Below are positions 53,352-63,812 of a stretch of 64,000 bases of DNA, piece after piece. This DNA comes from Collimonas arenae (GTDB lineage: Bacteria; Pseudomonadota; Gammaproteobacteria; Burkholderiales; Burkholderiaceae_D). The notes under the pieces were generated by a model. It made no database searches, was not told the DNA's origin, and saw only the letters and a list, made by a program, of their open reading frames with translations. Every line of letters begins with the position of its first letter. The stretch's first letter is position 1. Where the stretch lies: the NCBI RefSeq assembly GCF_000786695.1, contig NZ_CP009962.1, forward strand, positions 2,976,001 to 3,040,000, read 5' to 3'. The position numbers and the translations under genes were made by a program.

Positions 53352-54389
53352 TTACAGCAATACCGGCTGCTTTGACAACAGGGATTCACGCAAGGCGATG
53401 CCGATCCGTGTCGCCTCGGTAGCGTCGGCCAGGGTCAACTCAAGTTTGCGCCGCTGCCGCACCGCCTCAACGAAAGCACTGACTTCAGTCAGGAAAGCAT
53501 CTTCAAAACGTTCGAAGAAACTAGGCACGCACTCGTTGCGGACGCCATGCGCGTCTGCAATTTCCAGGCGATTCTTGCGCGGATTGCTGCCCACCGTCAG
53601 GCGCCCTGCCGTGCCGGTAATTTCCGTCATCGTGTCGTGGCCATGCGTCATAGTGCGCGAAGCATAGAAGGTCGCTATCTTGCCGTTCTCGAACTCACAG
53701 ATGGCGACGCCGTTGTCCACATCCTGGAACTGCGCCAGATCTTGATGGATGGCCCGGGTGCCGCTGGCATAGACCCTGACCGGCTGCGGATTGCCTAGCA
53801 ACCAGCGCGCAAGGTCAATATCGTGCACGCTGCAATCGAGAAATATGCCGCCGCTGGTCGCGGCGAATTTGACGAAAAAGCCGTCCGGATCATATTGGTC
53901 ACAGGTTTGCGAATACACCATGAAGGGCGAGCCGATCGCTCCGTGCTGGATTTTTCTATATGCGTCCTGATAACTGGCGTCGAAGCGCCGCACAAAACCG
54001 ATCATCACCTGCAACTGCGGATGGCGAGCAGCTTCAGCGCTGACGCGGCGGCAATCCTCCAGGTCCAGCGACAAGGGCTTTTCACAAAACACGTGCTTGC
54101 CGGCCTGCAGCGCCTGGATGATTTGCTGCGGATGCAAAGAGGTCGGCGTCACGAGGAACACCGCATCTAGCCCGTCATGCGCCAGCAAGGCGGTGTAATC
54201 CTCATAGAGATGTGGCACTTGCAATGTGTCGCGCGCCCATTCCAGTTCGCTCGATAGCGGACTGCAGGCAGCCACCAGCGTTGCGCCAGGAACCCGCGAC
54301 ATGAGGTTTTCGGCATGACGCCGCCCTAACCTGCCCAGGCCGACGATACCAACCTTCAATATGGGTGCGTGGTGTGAGGAGTTGCTCAT
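53352..54389 (-). CDS. iolG: Gfo/Idh/MocA-family inositol dehydrogenase
   Basis: 345 residues. N-terminal Rossmann motif VGIVGLGRLGRRHAENL (about 13-29), the HVFCEKPLSLDLEDC block with catalytic Lys of EKP, and a C-terminal alpha/beta domain (GGIFLDCSVHDIDLARWLLG with catalytic Asp and His). Second of two adjacent paralogues; its start overlaps the stop of the other gene by 4 bp. It may oxidise myo-inositol or another isomer such as scyllo- or D-chiro-inositol; the two probably divide that work. Confidence 0.88.
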   Translation of the reverse strand: MSNSSHHAPILKVGIVGLGRLGRRHAENLMSRVPGATLVAACSPLSSELEWARDTLQVPHLYEDYTALLAHDGLDAVFLVTPTSLHPQQIIQALQAGKHVFCEKPLSLDLEDCRRVSAEAARHPQLQVMIGFVRRFDASYQDAYRKIQHGAIGSPFMVYSQTCDQYDPDGFFVKFAATSGGIFLDCSVHDIDLARWLLGNPQPVRVYASGTRAIHQDLAQFQDVDNGVAICEFENGKIATFYASRTMTHGHDTMTEITGTAGRLTVGSNPRKNRLEIADAHGVRNECVPSFFERFEDAFLTEVSAFVEAVRQRRKLELTLADATEATRIGIALRESLLSKQPVLL

Positions 54390-55378
54390 TTTGCCAACTC
54401 GATTGTGCGGTTTTCACGCCAGGACAGCGTTGCCGCCTCGGCCAGTTCCAACGCTTTGACGCCATCTTGTATCGTAGTGCGGACCGCAACTTTATTCACC
54501 ACGGCATCAAAGAAATGGGCGATCTCGCGGGCATAGGCGGCGCGATAGCGCTCCAGGAAAAAATGCTCCGGCTTATCGCCGCTGACACTCAGTCCGCTGG
54601 AGACGACCACTTCGGTCGGCTTGTGATTTCCAGCTTGCAGCATGCCTTTGCTGCCCAACACTTCGAAGCGCTGATCGTAACCGTATGCGGCGCGACGGCT
54701 GGTATTGATCTGGCACAGGCGGCCTCGGCGGCTGCGGATGGTGACAGCAGCGCAATCGATATCGCCGGCGTCGGCAATTGCGGGATCAGTGAGGCAGCTG
54801 CCGGTGGCCGAGATGCTGACGGCTTCATCGTCCAGTATCCAGCGGAAAATATCGAAATCGTGGATCAGCATGTCCTTGAAAATGCCACCCGAGCTCTTGA
54901 TATACGATACCGGCGGCGCGCCTGGGTCGCGGCTGGTGACGATCAGCATTTCCGGATCGCCTATCTCGCCGGCGGCAAGGCGCGTCTTGAGGGCATCGAA
55001 AGTCGGGTCGAAACGGCGCTGGAAGCCGATCATGCAAGTCACCCCGGCTGCGGCAACCGCGCTGGCGCAGGCCTTGGCGCGCTCCAGCGTAAGGTCGACC
55101 GGCTTTTCACAAAAAATCGCTTTACCGGCAGCGGCGGCGCGCAAGATAAGTTCGGCATGGGTATCTGTGCTGGAGGCGATCAGCACTGCGCCAATACTCG
55201 GATCGGCCAGCGCGCTGTCGATATCGGTCACTTGTGCTCCATGCTGCGTCGCCAGTTCTTGCGCCGCCTGCACATTCACATCGCTGACGTATTTCAAGTT
55301 GGCGCCTGGCTGCAGCACCAGATTGCCCGCGTGGATTTTGCCAATACGACCGGCGCCGAATACCGCAACATTAATCAT
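54386..55378 (-). CDS. iolG: Inositol 2-dehydrogenase
   Basis: 330 residues, the typical IolG length. NAD-binding VAVFGAGRIGKIHAGNLV (about 4-21), AIFCEKPVDLTLERA with catalytic Lys, and GGIFKDMLIHDFDIFRWILD with catalytic Asp and His. It oxidises myo-inositol to 2-keto-myo-inositol, the first catabolic step. It begins the small dehydrogenase operon on the minus strand, whose promoter lies in the AT-rich 55379-55500 stretch sharing a motif with the main inositol promoter. Confidence 0.93.
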   Translation of the reverse strand: MINVAVFGAGRIGKIHAGNLVLQPGANLKYVSDVNVQAAQELATQHGAQVTDIDSALADPSIGAVLIASSTDTHAELILRAAAAGKAIFCEKPVDLTLERAKACASAVAAAGVTCMIGFQRRFDPTFDALKTRLAAGEIGDPEMLIVTSRDPGAPPVSYIKSSGGIFKDMLIHDFDIFRWILDDEAVSISATGSCLTDPAIADAGDIDCAAVTIRSRRGRLCQINTSRRAAYGYDQRFEVLGSKGMLQAGNHKPTEVVVSSGLSVSGDKPEHFFLERYRAAYAREIAHFFDAVVNKVAVRTTIQDGVKALELAEAATLSWRENRTIELAK

Positions 55379-55547
55379 GTCTCTTCTCCATTTAATCTCT
55401 ATTTATGATGGTGCTTCCAATCTCGCTTTCTCTTATTGTAGACATGAAACGGCCAATTTAGAAACAATTTTTCGTTTATTTTTTTAATCGAATTTTTTTT
55501 GCATGGCAGACATGCCACCTCGCCTGCCACGCTATCCGCTAAAACAT

Positions 55548-56852
55548 TTAACGTATGCGCAGCTTGTAACGTGCGGCGAGCGTAGCGATCACGCTCAGCA
55601 AAGCGCCGCCGATCACATAGAAAGTAACAGCCAGCTTGTTGTCGGTCACCGCAATCAGCCAAGTGATCGTCATGCCGGCGAAACCGCCGAAAATCATCAC
55701 TGCAATGTTGTAGCTCAGAGACATGCCGGTGCCACGCGTCTGGACCGGGAAAATATCAGACAGCAGCGCCGGCATTGAGGCGAAATACATGGTCATCAGC
55801 AAACCGATCACGCCCTGCACCAGCAGCAGATTGAAAAAACTGGGGTTGAAGGACAGCCACGAAAACAGCGGATAGGTCAGCAAGACGAACAACACACTGC
55901 TGCCCAACATGAACGGCGTGCGGCCGTATTTATCGGAAAGCTGTCCCACCAGTGGCGAAAACAGCAGCATGATCACCCCCGCCAGGATGGTAGCGCTAAA
56001 GGACGCAGTCGATGTCATACCCAGCTGCTTCACTGCATAAGTCGGCATGTAGACCACCAGATAAACCGAGACAGTCGCCATGATGACGCTGCCGGCCCCG
56101 ATCAGCAAACGCAGCTTCTGGTCGCGCATGATGTCGCGCAATGGCGTGCGGGTGGCGTCGGCTTGCGCAAATTCAGGCGACTCTTCCAGGTTGCGGCGGA
56201 TATAGTAACCGGCTGGCCCGATCAGCATGCCAAAGAAGAACGGCAAGCGCCAGCCCCAGGACTCAAGTTGAGCGGTGGAGAGCTGCGACGACAGGATCGC
56301 GCCAAAGACTGCCGCCAATACAATGCTCATGCCTTGGCTGGCGACCTGCCAGCTGGAGAAAAAGCCGCGCCGATGCGGCGCATGTTCCACCAGGAATGCG
56401 GTCGAGCTGCCGAACTCGCCACCAGCGGAAAAACCTTGCAGCAAGCGCGCCACGACGATGCCGGCCGGCGCCAGCAACCCGATTTGCGCGTAGGTCGGCA
56501 TGATCGCAATCAGCAAGGTGCCGATCATCATCAGCAAAATGGAGAGCGTCAATGCCGCTTTACGGCCGGCGCGGTCAGAATAAGCGCCAATCACAACCGC
56601 TCCCAGCGGACGCATGAAAAACGACACGCCGAACGTGGCAAAGGTGATCAATAGTGAAACGGTCTGATTTTCTGTAGGAAAAAACAACTTGGCGATGGTG
56701 ACCGCCATAGCGCTGTAGATCAGGACATCGAACCATTCGAGCGCGTTACCGATGGAGGATGAAATAACCGCACGCCAGGTTTGTGGATGCTGCTTGAACG
56801 CCGCAGTGTTGCTATTGTCGCCACTGCCAATAGTGCTCCCAATGCTGCTCAT
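55548..56852 (-). CDS. Metabolite:H+ symporter (MHS)-type MFS transporter
   Basis: 434 residues with twelve membrane helices. The start of helix 1 (SSIGNALEWFDVLIYSAMAV) and the cytoplasmic GAYSDRAGRKAAL and RLLQGFSAGGEFGSSTAFLV motifs place it in the MHS family (ShiA, ProP, KgtP). It lies 169 bp upstream of the dehydrogenase pair in the same direction and could be an alternative importer for a cyclitol or an organic acid. The substrate is unknown; membership of the inositol regulon is inferred from position. Confidence 0.9.
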   Translation of the reverse strand: MSSIGSTIGSGDNSNTAAFKQHPQTWRAVISSSIGNALEWFDVLIYSAMAVTIAKLFFPTENQTVSLLITFATFGVSFFMRPLGAVVIGAYSDRAGRKAALTLSILLMMIGTLLIAIMPTYAQIGLLAPAGIVVARLLQGFSAGGEFGSSTAFLVEHAPHRRGFFSSWQVASQGMSIVLAAVFGAILSSQLSTAQLESWGWRLPFFFGMLIGPAGYYIRRNLEESPEFAQADATRTPLRDIMRDQKLRLLIGAGSVIMATVSVYLVVYMPTYAVKQLGMTSTASFSATILAGVIMLLFSPLVGQLSDKYGRTPFMLGSSVLFVLLTYPLFSWLSFNPSFFNLLLVQGVIGLLMTMYFASMPALLSDIFPVQTRGTGMSLSYNIAVMIFGGFAGMTITWLIAVTDNKLAVTFYVIGGALLSVIATLAARYKLRIR

Positions 56853-56917
56853 AGATATATCCCCTTATATTGTCACGCCGCTTTGCTATCCGGGCATCAC
56901 GATTATGCAGCAAGCAT

Positions 56918-56952
56918 AAAAAAAGCCCCGTTGAATTTCAACGAGGCTTTTA
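56918..56952 (-). terminator. Rho-independent terminator of the purA operon
   Basis: On minus, AAAAGCCTCGTTGAA and TTCAACGGGGCTTTT pair (one mismatch region) around a short loop and lead into seven T residues. It follows the phosphoribosyltransferase gene by about 45 bp. Confidence 0.9.
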
Positions 56953-56996
56953 AACAGTTCTGTCAGTTCTGGCAATTCCTGACATCCAAGACTGGC

Positions 56997-57533
56997 TTAG
57001 CGCGATACGCCTTTTCTGCTCCAGGCTTCAAGCTGGTGCGGACGCAGGCTATCGTACTCTTCGAATGGCTGGTGAATCCAAGGATTGGTCGGCAGGTAAT
57101 CGACGTAGTAATCCGGCTTCAGCGACGAGCAGGCTTTCCACCAGATTACCGCAGACTTGACCTCGGTCACCGGTGCATAGTTTTCCTTCAGGTGGTGCAA
57201 CACCTTATCCAGCGTGACGCCGGAATCGACCAGGTCGTCCACTACCAGGACCCGGCCAGACAAGGCGCCACGGCTCATGGTGATGTGCTTGCCAATATCC
57301 AGTTCGCTGCGCACCGTGCCGGCCTCTTCACGGTATGAGCTGGTCGACAGGATCGCCAGCGGCACATCGAAAATACGCGAAAACACGTCGCCCGGGCGCA
57401 AGCCGCCGCGCGCCAGGCAAAGCACCTGGTCAAACTGCCAGCCGGAAGCATGGACATTGAGGACCAGTTTTTCGATTACGCTGTGATATTCATCCCAGGA
57501 GACCCATAGGTGCTGATCATCTGATTTATTCAT
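56997..57533 (-). CDS. Purine-type phosphoribosyltransferase
   Basis: 178 residues from the ATG at 57533, 7 bp after the purA stop; the longer frame overlaps purA. The PRPP-binding motif is GRVLVVDDLVDSGVTLDKVL, preceded by QVLCLARGGLRPGDVFSRIF. Similarity in layout to xanthine/hypoxanthine phosphoribosyltransferases suggests purine salvage (base plus PRPP to nucleotide), which fits its position behind purA. The substrate base is not certain. Confidence 0.88.
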   Translation of the reverse strand: MNKSDDQHLWVSWDEYHSVIEKLVLNVHASGWQFDQVLCLARGGLRPGDVFSRIFDVPLAILSTSSYREEAGTVRSELDIGKHITMSRGALSGRVLVVDDLVDSGVTLDKVLHHLKENYAPVTEVKSAVIWWKACSSLKPDYYVDYLPTNPWIHQPFEEYDSLRPHQLEAWSRKGVSR

Positions 57534-57540
57534 ATTGTTT

Positions 57541-58857
<1,317 letters not shown>

Positions 58858-60006
58858 TTAGTCCAAATTTTTGATAATCCAGTTTCCATTTTCGAGTACA
58901 ACCGCACGGTCGCAATCGAATTCGTCTTGATCGTTTTCATGGCCGGGCAGACTCTGGATCACAACTTCCCCAGCCTTGCGCAATTCAACGATCTTTTCCT
59001 TCAAACCTGCTTCAATTCCCCAAGGCGCATGAATCGCACGCTTGCGGATTGCTACCGGAATCAGTCTTGCCAGCTCTCGCAAATCCATCGAGAAACCGGT
59101 CGCCGGCCGCGAACGGCCGAATGCAGCGCCAACGTCATAGCGTCCGCCGCGCAATATCGCGTTCGGCAGACCGGGTACGTAGGCGGCGAAAATCAAACCA
59201 CTTTCGTAATGATACCCGCGTAAATCGGCTAAATCGACGGTTACATAATCTTTCCCGGCAGCTTCGGCCAGGGTTTCCAGTTCGTCAAGCGCTTTGGCGA
59301 TAGCTGGCGAGGCAGGCAGCTTCTGCCGCGCTTCTTGCAGGACGCTGGCGTCGCCATACAAACCTGGCAATGCCAGCAAGGCAGCCCGGGTTTCCGGCTT
59401 GTAATTCACGCTAATCGTGCGCAAACCGGGCAAATCCTTGGCTTCCAGCAACGCTACCAGAGCGATCTCATTCACTTTGGCGGCTTCATCGCCGCCGATA
59501 ATCGTGCGCAAGATACCGACATGACACAAATCCAAGCGTACTTGCGAAATACCAGCCAAAGCCAGGGTCGCCAAGGCTAGCTCCTGGATTTCCGCATCAG
59601 CTTCGAGACCGAGATGACCATAGATTTCAGCGCCGATCTGTAGTGGTTCGCGCGTTGCATGCAAGCCAATCTGACGGGTATGCAAGACGCTGCCGACGTA
59701 ACACAAGCGGGTCACCGATTCGCGATTCAGCAAATGGGCGTCGATACGCGCTACCTGAGTGGTCATGTCAGCACGAATGCCGAGGGTGCGGCCCGACAAC
59801 TGGTCAACCAGCTTGAAGGTGCGCAGATCGGTATCTAGGCCGGCGCCGGCTAGCAAGGATTCCAGATATTCCAGCATCGGCGGCATGACTAGCTCATAGC
59901 CGTACAAACGGAAATTATCCAGTATCAGACGGCGCAAATCTTCAATCTTGCGCGCCTCGGATGGCAGGACATCGGCGATATTTTCAGGGAGAAGCCAATT
60001 TGGCAT
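58858..60006 (-). CDS. hisZ: ATP phosphoribosyltransferase regulatory subunit
   Basis: 382 residues resembling a histidyl-tRNA synthetase catalytic domain ([80 protein letters not shown]) without the anticodon-binding domain. HisZ pairs with short-form HisG to make the first enzyme of histidine synthesis. The hisZ-purA order behind hflKC is typical of betaproteobacteria. Confidence 0.96.
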   Translation of the reverse strand: MPNWLLPENIADVLPSEARKIEDLRRLILDNFRLYGYELVMPPMLEYLESLLAGAGLDTDLRTFKLVDQLSGRTLGIRADMTTQVARIDAHLLNRESVTRLCYVGSVLHTRQIGLHATREPLQIGAEIYGHLGLEADAEIQELALATLALAGISQVRLDLCHVGILRTIIGGDEAAKVNEIALVALLEAKDLPGLRTISVNYKPETRAALLALPGLYGDASVLQEARQKLPASPAIAKALDELETLAEAAGKDYVTVDLADLRGYHYESGLIFAAYVPGLPNAILRGGRYDVGAAFGRSRPATGFSMDLRELARLIPVAIRKRAIHAPWGIEAGLKEKIVELRKAGEVVIQSLPGHENDQDEFDCDRAVVLENGNWIIKNLD

Positions 60007-60113
60007 AGGAAAATGAGTCTTTGGAAGGTTACTTTTCAGCGATTTTCGCGGATCCGAAGATCGGTGCTTCGATATTATTCATTGATATTACGTATTTATC
60101 CATGAAAAACACG

Positions 60114-60165
60114 AAAAGCACGAAAGAAAGTCACAAGACTTCCTTTATGTTTCTTTCGTGCTTTT
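60114..60165. repeat. Large inverted repeat upstream of hisZ
   Basis: AAAAGCACGAAAGAAA (60114-60129) and TTTCTTTCGTGCTTTT (60150-60165) are perfect 16-bp arms around a 20-nt loop. Outside the arms the left side repeats ATGAAAAACACG, a near-copy of the arm, as if one arm had slipped or expanded. It may be a short repeated element or terminate transcription in both directions. Confidence 0.75.
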
Positions 60166-60192
60166 CATGGACGAAGAATTAACTTGCGGCTG

Positions 60193-60232
60193 TCGAAAAT
60201 AAGGAATGGCGCCTCAAGCGAGACGCCATTCC
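60193..60232 (-). terminator. Rho-independent terminator of hflKC
   Basis: On minus, GGAATGGCG and CGCCATTCC form a 9-bp stem extended by a further 3-bp CTC/GAG helix, followed by TTATTTT. It lies about 30 bp after the hflC stop and separates hflKC from hisZ. Confidence 0.85.
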
Positions 60233-60261
60233 GAGACTACTTCATCCTCGCACCAGCAGGT

Positions 60262-61158
60262 TTATTTTTTTGCCGGCGCTACCGCTCCACCACCGGCCGG
60301 ACTACGGAAATATTTAAAAAATTCCGAATTTGGATCGATCACCATCAAGTCCTGGCGCGTCTTGAAGCTGGCGCGATACGCTTCGAGGCTGCGATAGAAC
60401 TTGTAGAACTCCGGGTTCTGACCGAATGCCTGGGCATAAATCTGCGAAGCCTTGGCATCGCCCTCACCGCGCATCTTCTCGGCATCGCGATAAGCTTCCG
60501 CCAGGATCACCGTACGCTGCTTGTCCGCATCCGCACGGATCTTTTCAGAATCGGCAGAACCGGTGGAACGCAACTCATTGGCAACCCGCAAACGCTCCGA
60601 CTTCATGCGGTCGTACACCGAGGCGTTGATCTGATCGACATAGTCAACCCGCTTCAGGCGTACATCGATGATATCGACGCCGATCTGCTTGGCTTCTTCC
60701 GCCACCTTGCTGCGAATCGAATCCATTACCTTGCCGCGTTGGCCAGAGATCACTTCACGCACCGTGCGCTTGGTGATTTCATCGTTCAACGCTGCCTTGA
60801 CGATTTGCGACATACGATCCTGCGCGCGTTTTTCATCGCCACCGAAGCTGACGAAATACAATTTCGGATCGACAATTCGCCATTTGGTGAAGGCATCGAT
60901 CAGAATGTTCATCTTTTCTGCGGTGATGAAACGGTCGGTGTCAGGCGGATCAATCGTCAGGATCCGTTTATCCAGGAACAACACATTCTGGAACGGAGGC
61001 GGCAATTTGAAATGCAAGCCTGGCTCACTGATTACCTGCTTCACCTCACCAAAGGCAAACAAGATCGCGTACTGGCGCTGATCAACCACAAAAATGGTTG
61101 AAAACAGGAGCCAGAGGGCAGCAAAAATAGCTATCAGCAACGTAATAAGACGATTCAT
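60262..61158 (-). CDS. hflC: HflC, FtsH protease modulator
   Basis: 298 residues. One N-terminal membrane anchor (about 4-24) is followed by an SPFH/prohibitin domain (FVVDQRQYAILFAFGEVKQV, PGLHFKLPPPFQNVLFLDKR) and a long helix (RMKSERLRVANELRSTGSAD). Together with HflK it forms a large periplasmic cage around the FtsH protease. The start overlaps the hflK stop by one base (TAATG). Confidence 0.97.
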   Translation of the reverse strand: MNRLITLLIAIFAALWLLFSTIFVVDQRQYAILFAFGEVKQVISEPGLHFKLPPPFQNVLFLDKRILTIDPPDTDRFITAEKMNILIDAFTKWRIVDPKLYFVSFGGDEKRAQDRMSQIVKAALNDEITKRTVREVISGQRGKVMDSIRSKVAEEAKQIGVDIIDVRLKRVDYVDQINASVYDRMKSERLRVANELRSTGSADSEKIRADADKQRTVILAEAYRDAEKMRGEGDAKASQIYAQAFGQNPEFYKFYRSLEAYRASFKTRQDLMVIDPNSEFFKYFRSPAGGGAVAPAKK

Positions 61159-62459
61159 TATCTGCCCTCCCGATCGCGGGAGTCGCGGCTATCGCGCGAA
61201 CGATCATCAGGCTGCGGCCGCTGTTCTACAGTGCTGGCGCCGTCTTTCATGACAGTCGACGGCAGCGTGGCACTGCTGCTTGCGTTGCCCGAACCGGCAC
61301 CGGCTGCAGCGCCTGAAACGGACTGTGAAATCAGTTTATCCAATGGCAAATACAATAAATTACTCCCGCTTTTAGCATCAACCATCACTTTTGTCGTATT
61401 CGCAAAAATCTGTTGCATGGTATCCAGGTACATCCGGTCTCTCGTCACGGCAGGAGCCTTCTGGTACTCGGTCAGAACCTGCTTGAAACGCGAGGCATCA
61501 CCTTCGGCATTCGCTGTTACGCGCGCGCTATAGGCTTCCGCTTCCTGCAGCAAGCGCGATGCAGCGCCACGGGCTTTCGGAATCACGTCGTTAGCGTAAG
61601 CCTGGCCTTCATTCTTCTGACGCTCGCGGTCCTGGCTAGCCTTAACGGCATCGTCGAATGCAGCCTGCACTTGCTCAGGCGGCTGTACGCCTTGCATGGT
61701 GACGTTGGTGATTTGCACGCCGACCTTGTAACGATCCAGAATCTGCTGCATCAGTTGCTGTGTATCGAGCGCCACTTTTTCACGGCCTTCATACAGCACG
61801 AAATCCATCTTGCTCTTGCCGACCACTTCGCGAATCGCGGTTTCAGCAACCTGGCGCACGGTTTCTTCCGGATCGCGCACGTTGAAAACCCAGTCGGATG
61901 CGCTCTTCAGCGTATATTGCACGGCGAACTGGATATCGATGATGTTTTCATCATCGGTCAGCATCAGGGCTTCTTTAGGCTGCTTGTTCTTAGCGCTGGC
62001 ACGATAGCCGATTTCCACCGTACGCACCTGCGAAACGTTGACGATTTCGTGGCTTTGAATCGGATAAGGCCAGCGCCAGTTGAAACCTGGCGTGGTCGAA
62101 TGGCTGTATTTGCCGAATGTCATCACAACGCCGGTCTGGCCTTCCTGCACGGTAAAGAAACCGCTCGCCAGCCACAGCAACGCCACTACTACGGCAATTG
62201 CACCGACGCCGACACCGGCACCTTTCATACCAGGATTGAAGCCGCCACCATTGGAGTCGCCGCCCCCGCCGTTTTTATTACCGAGCAGACGAGTCAGCCG
62301 CTGATTGAAGTCTTGCCACAGCTTATCCAGATCCGGAGGGCCGTTATTTGGCTTTTTGCCATCATTGTTTTGCTTGTTGTCATTTTGCGAATTACGGCCC
62401 CATTGCGGGTCGTTCAGCGAAAATTTCAAGCCAAGCTTTTTGAATAAGGTACCAAGCAT
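61158..62459 (-). CDS. hflK: HflK, FtsH protease modulator
   Basis: 433 residues from the ATG at 62459 (MLGTLFKKLGLKFSLNDPQW), the form typical of relatives; an ATG 10 codons upstream (62489) cannot be excluded and neither has a strong ribosome binding site. A Gly/Asn-rich cytoplasmic lead (about 20-85), one membrane segment (about 87-107), the SPFH domain (FTVQEGQTGVVMTFGKYSHS) and a Ser/Arg/Asp-rich C-terminal tail follow. It partners HflC. Confidence 0.96.
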   Translation of the reverse strand: MLGTLFKKLGLKFSLNDPQWGRNSQNDNKQNNDGKKPNNGPPDLDKLWQDFNQRLTRLLGNKNGGGGDSNGGGFNPGMKGAGVGVGAIAVVVALLWLASGFFTVQEGQTGVVMTFGKYSHSTTPGFNWRWPYPIQSHEIVNVSQVRTVEIGYRASAKNKQPKEALMLTDDENIIDIQFAVQYTLKSASDWVFNVRDPEETVRQVAETAIREVVGKSKMDFVLYEGREKVALDTQQLMQQILDRYKVGVQITNVTMQGVQPPEQVQAAFDDAVKASQDRERQKNEGQAYANDVIPKARGAASRLLQEAEAYSARVTANAEGDASRFKQVLTEYQKAPAVTRDRMYLDTMQQIFANTTKVMVDAKSGSNLLYLPLDKLISQSVSGAAAGAGSGNASSSATLPSTVMKDGASTVEQRPQPDDRSRDSRDSRDREGR

Positions 62460-62636
62460 TCGATCGTTATCTTTAAGTAAATAAAACAAATAGGTTGGAA
62501 TGCTCGTTAGAGGCGCTTAATAAAACTTGAGACCTTGAGAACTCGAGAATTTGCTACAACTTTCTTTTAACAGAACCAAACTAGAAATTGCAACTGGGAA
62601 ACATGTAAGAATTTGTTTAAAAACACTTCATACCTG

Positions 62637-63761
62637 TTATATCTGGTTACTCTCAAGATCCGCGGCAGGAATGACTGAATAGGCTGGCGCGGTAGGATTC
62701 TGAGTCACAAATTCTGTAATGGCCTGACGCAATAAATCCAGACCGATACCCTTTTGCGCGCTAATGAAAACTCGCTGAATTTTATCATACTCATCACGCT
62801 CGACCGAAGGCTCCAGCTCCGCTACATCTATCTTGTTCCACACCAGTATCTGAGGAATGTGATCGGCGCCAATTTCTTTCAGCACAAGATTCACTTGCTC
62901 GATTTGCTCCATGCGCGCCGGACTTGCCGCATCAACCACATGCAATAGCAGATCAGCATGGATGGTTTCTTCCAGGGTAGCCCGAAATGCAGCCACCAGT
63001 TGATGCGGCAATTCACGGATGAAACCGACCGTATCGGAAATCACCACACTCCCCGCCTCCCCCAGATACACACGCCTGGATGTGGTATCTAGCGTAGCGA
63101 ACAATTGATCCGCCGCATACACGCCAGCCTTGGCCAAAGCATTGAACAAGGTTGACTTGCCTGCATTGGTATAGCCCACCAGCGAAATCGAAATCGTTGC
63201 GCTACGGCCGCGAGCACGCCTTTGCGTGGCATGCTGCTTATGCAACTTGTCAAGCCGGGCCCGCAAGGCCTTGACGCGGTCGCCGAGCAGGCGGCGGTCA
63301 GTTTCTAGCTGGGTTTCACCTGGGCCGCGTAGCCCGATACCCCCCTTTTGACGTTCCAAGTGCGTCCAGCCGCGTATCAGACGCGTCGCCAGATGCTGCA
63401 ATTGCGCAAGCTCAACCTGCACTTTACCTTCATGGCTTTTGGCTCTTTGGGCAAAGATATCGAGGATGAGGCTGGTACGATCCAGCACTCTGACTTTGAG
63501 TACACGCTCAAGATTACGTTGTTGGGCCGGCGACAAGGCGTGATTGAAGATGACGATTTCAAGTTCATCATCAAACACGGCATCGGCGATTTCCTGAGCC
63601 TTGCCAGAGCCGACAAACAAGGCGGCGTCCGGGCTGCTGCGCTTGCCTGTAATGGTGACAAGCGGCAACGCACCTGCGGACTTGGCCAACAGGGAAAGCT
63701 CTTCCAGACTCGCAGCAAAGTCACCTTTGCCGAAGTCCACACCGACTAGCGCTGCGCGCAT
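62637..63761 (-). CDS. hflX: GTPase HflX
   Basis: 374 residues. N-terminal HflX domain with the glycine-rich GGIGLRGPGETQLETDRRLL, then the GTPase G1 loop GYTNAGKST, G3 DTVGFI and G4 NKID. HflX binds the 50S subunit and splits stalled ribosomes under stress such as heat. It lies 51 bp after hfq, in the conserved hfq-hflX-hflK-hflC order. The gap to hflK (about 177 bp) suggests a second promoter. Confidence 0.97.
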   Translation of the reverse strand: MRAALVGVDFGKGDFAASLEELSLLAKSAGALPLVTITGKRSSPDAALFVGSGKAQEIADAVFDDELEIVIFNHALSPAQQRNLERVLKVRVLDRTSLILDIFAQRAKSHEGKVQVELAQLQHLATRLIRGWTHLERQKGGIGLRGPGETQLETDRRLLGDRVKALRARLDKLHKQHATQRRARGRSATISISLVGYTNAGKSTLFNALAKAGVYAADQLFATLDTTSRRVYLGEAGSVVISDTVGFIRELPHQLVAAFRATLEETIHADLLLHVVDAASPARMEQIEQVNLVLKEIGADHIPQILVWNKIDVAELEPSVERDEYDKIQRVFISAQKGIGLDLLRQAITEFVTQNPTAPAYSVIPAADLESNQI

Positions 63762-63812
63762 AGGAACAATCGTGAGGTTGCCCCGATGTCAAATAAAGCG
63801 GGCAGCAAATAA

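Noticed and set aside
61413..62447. A 344-codon frame antisense to hflK
   Set aside because: Shadow of hflK with histidine/leucine-rich composition.
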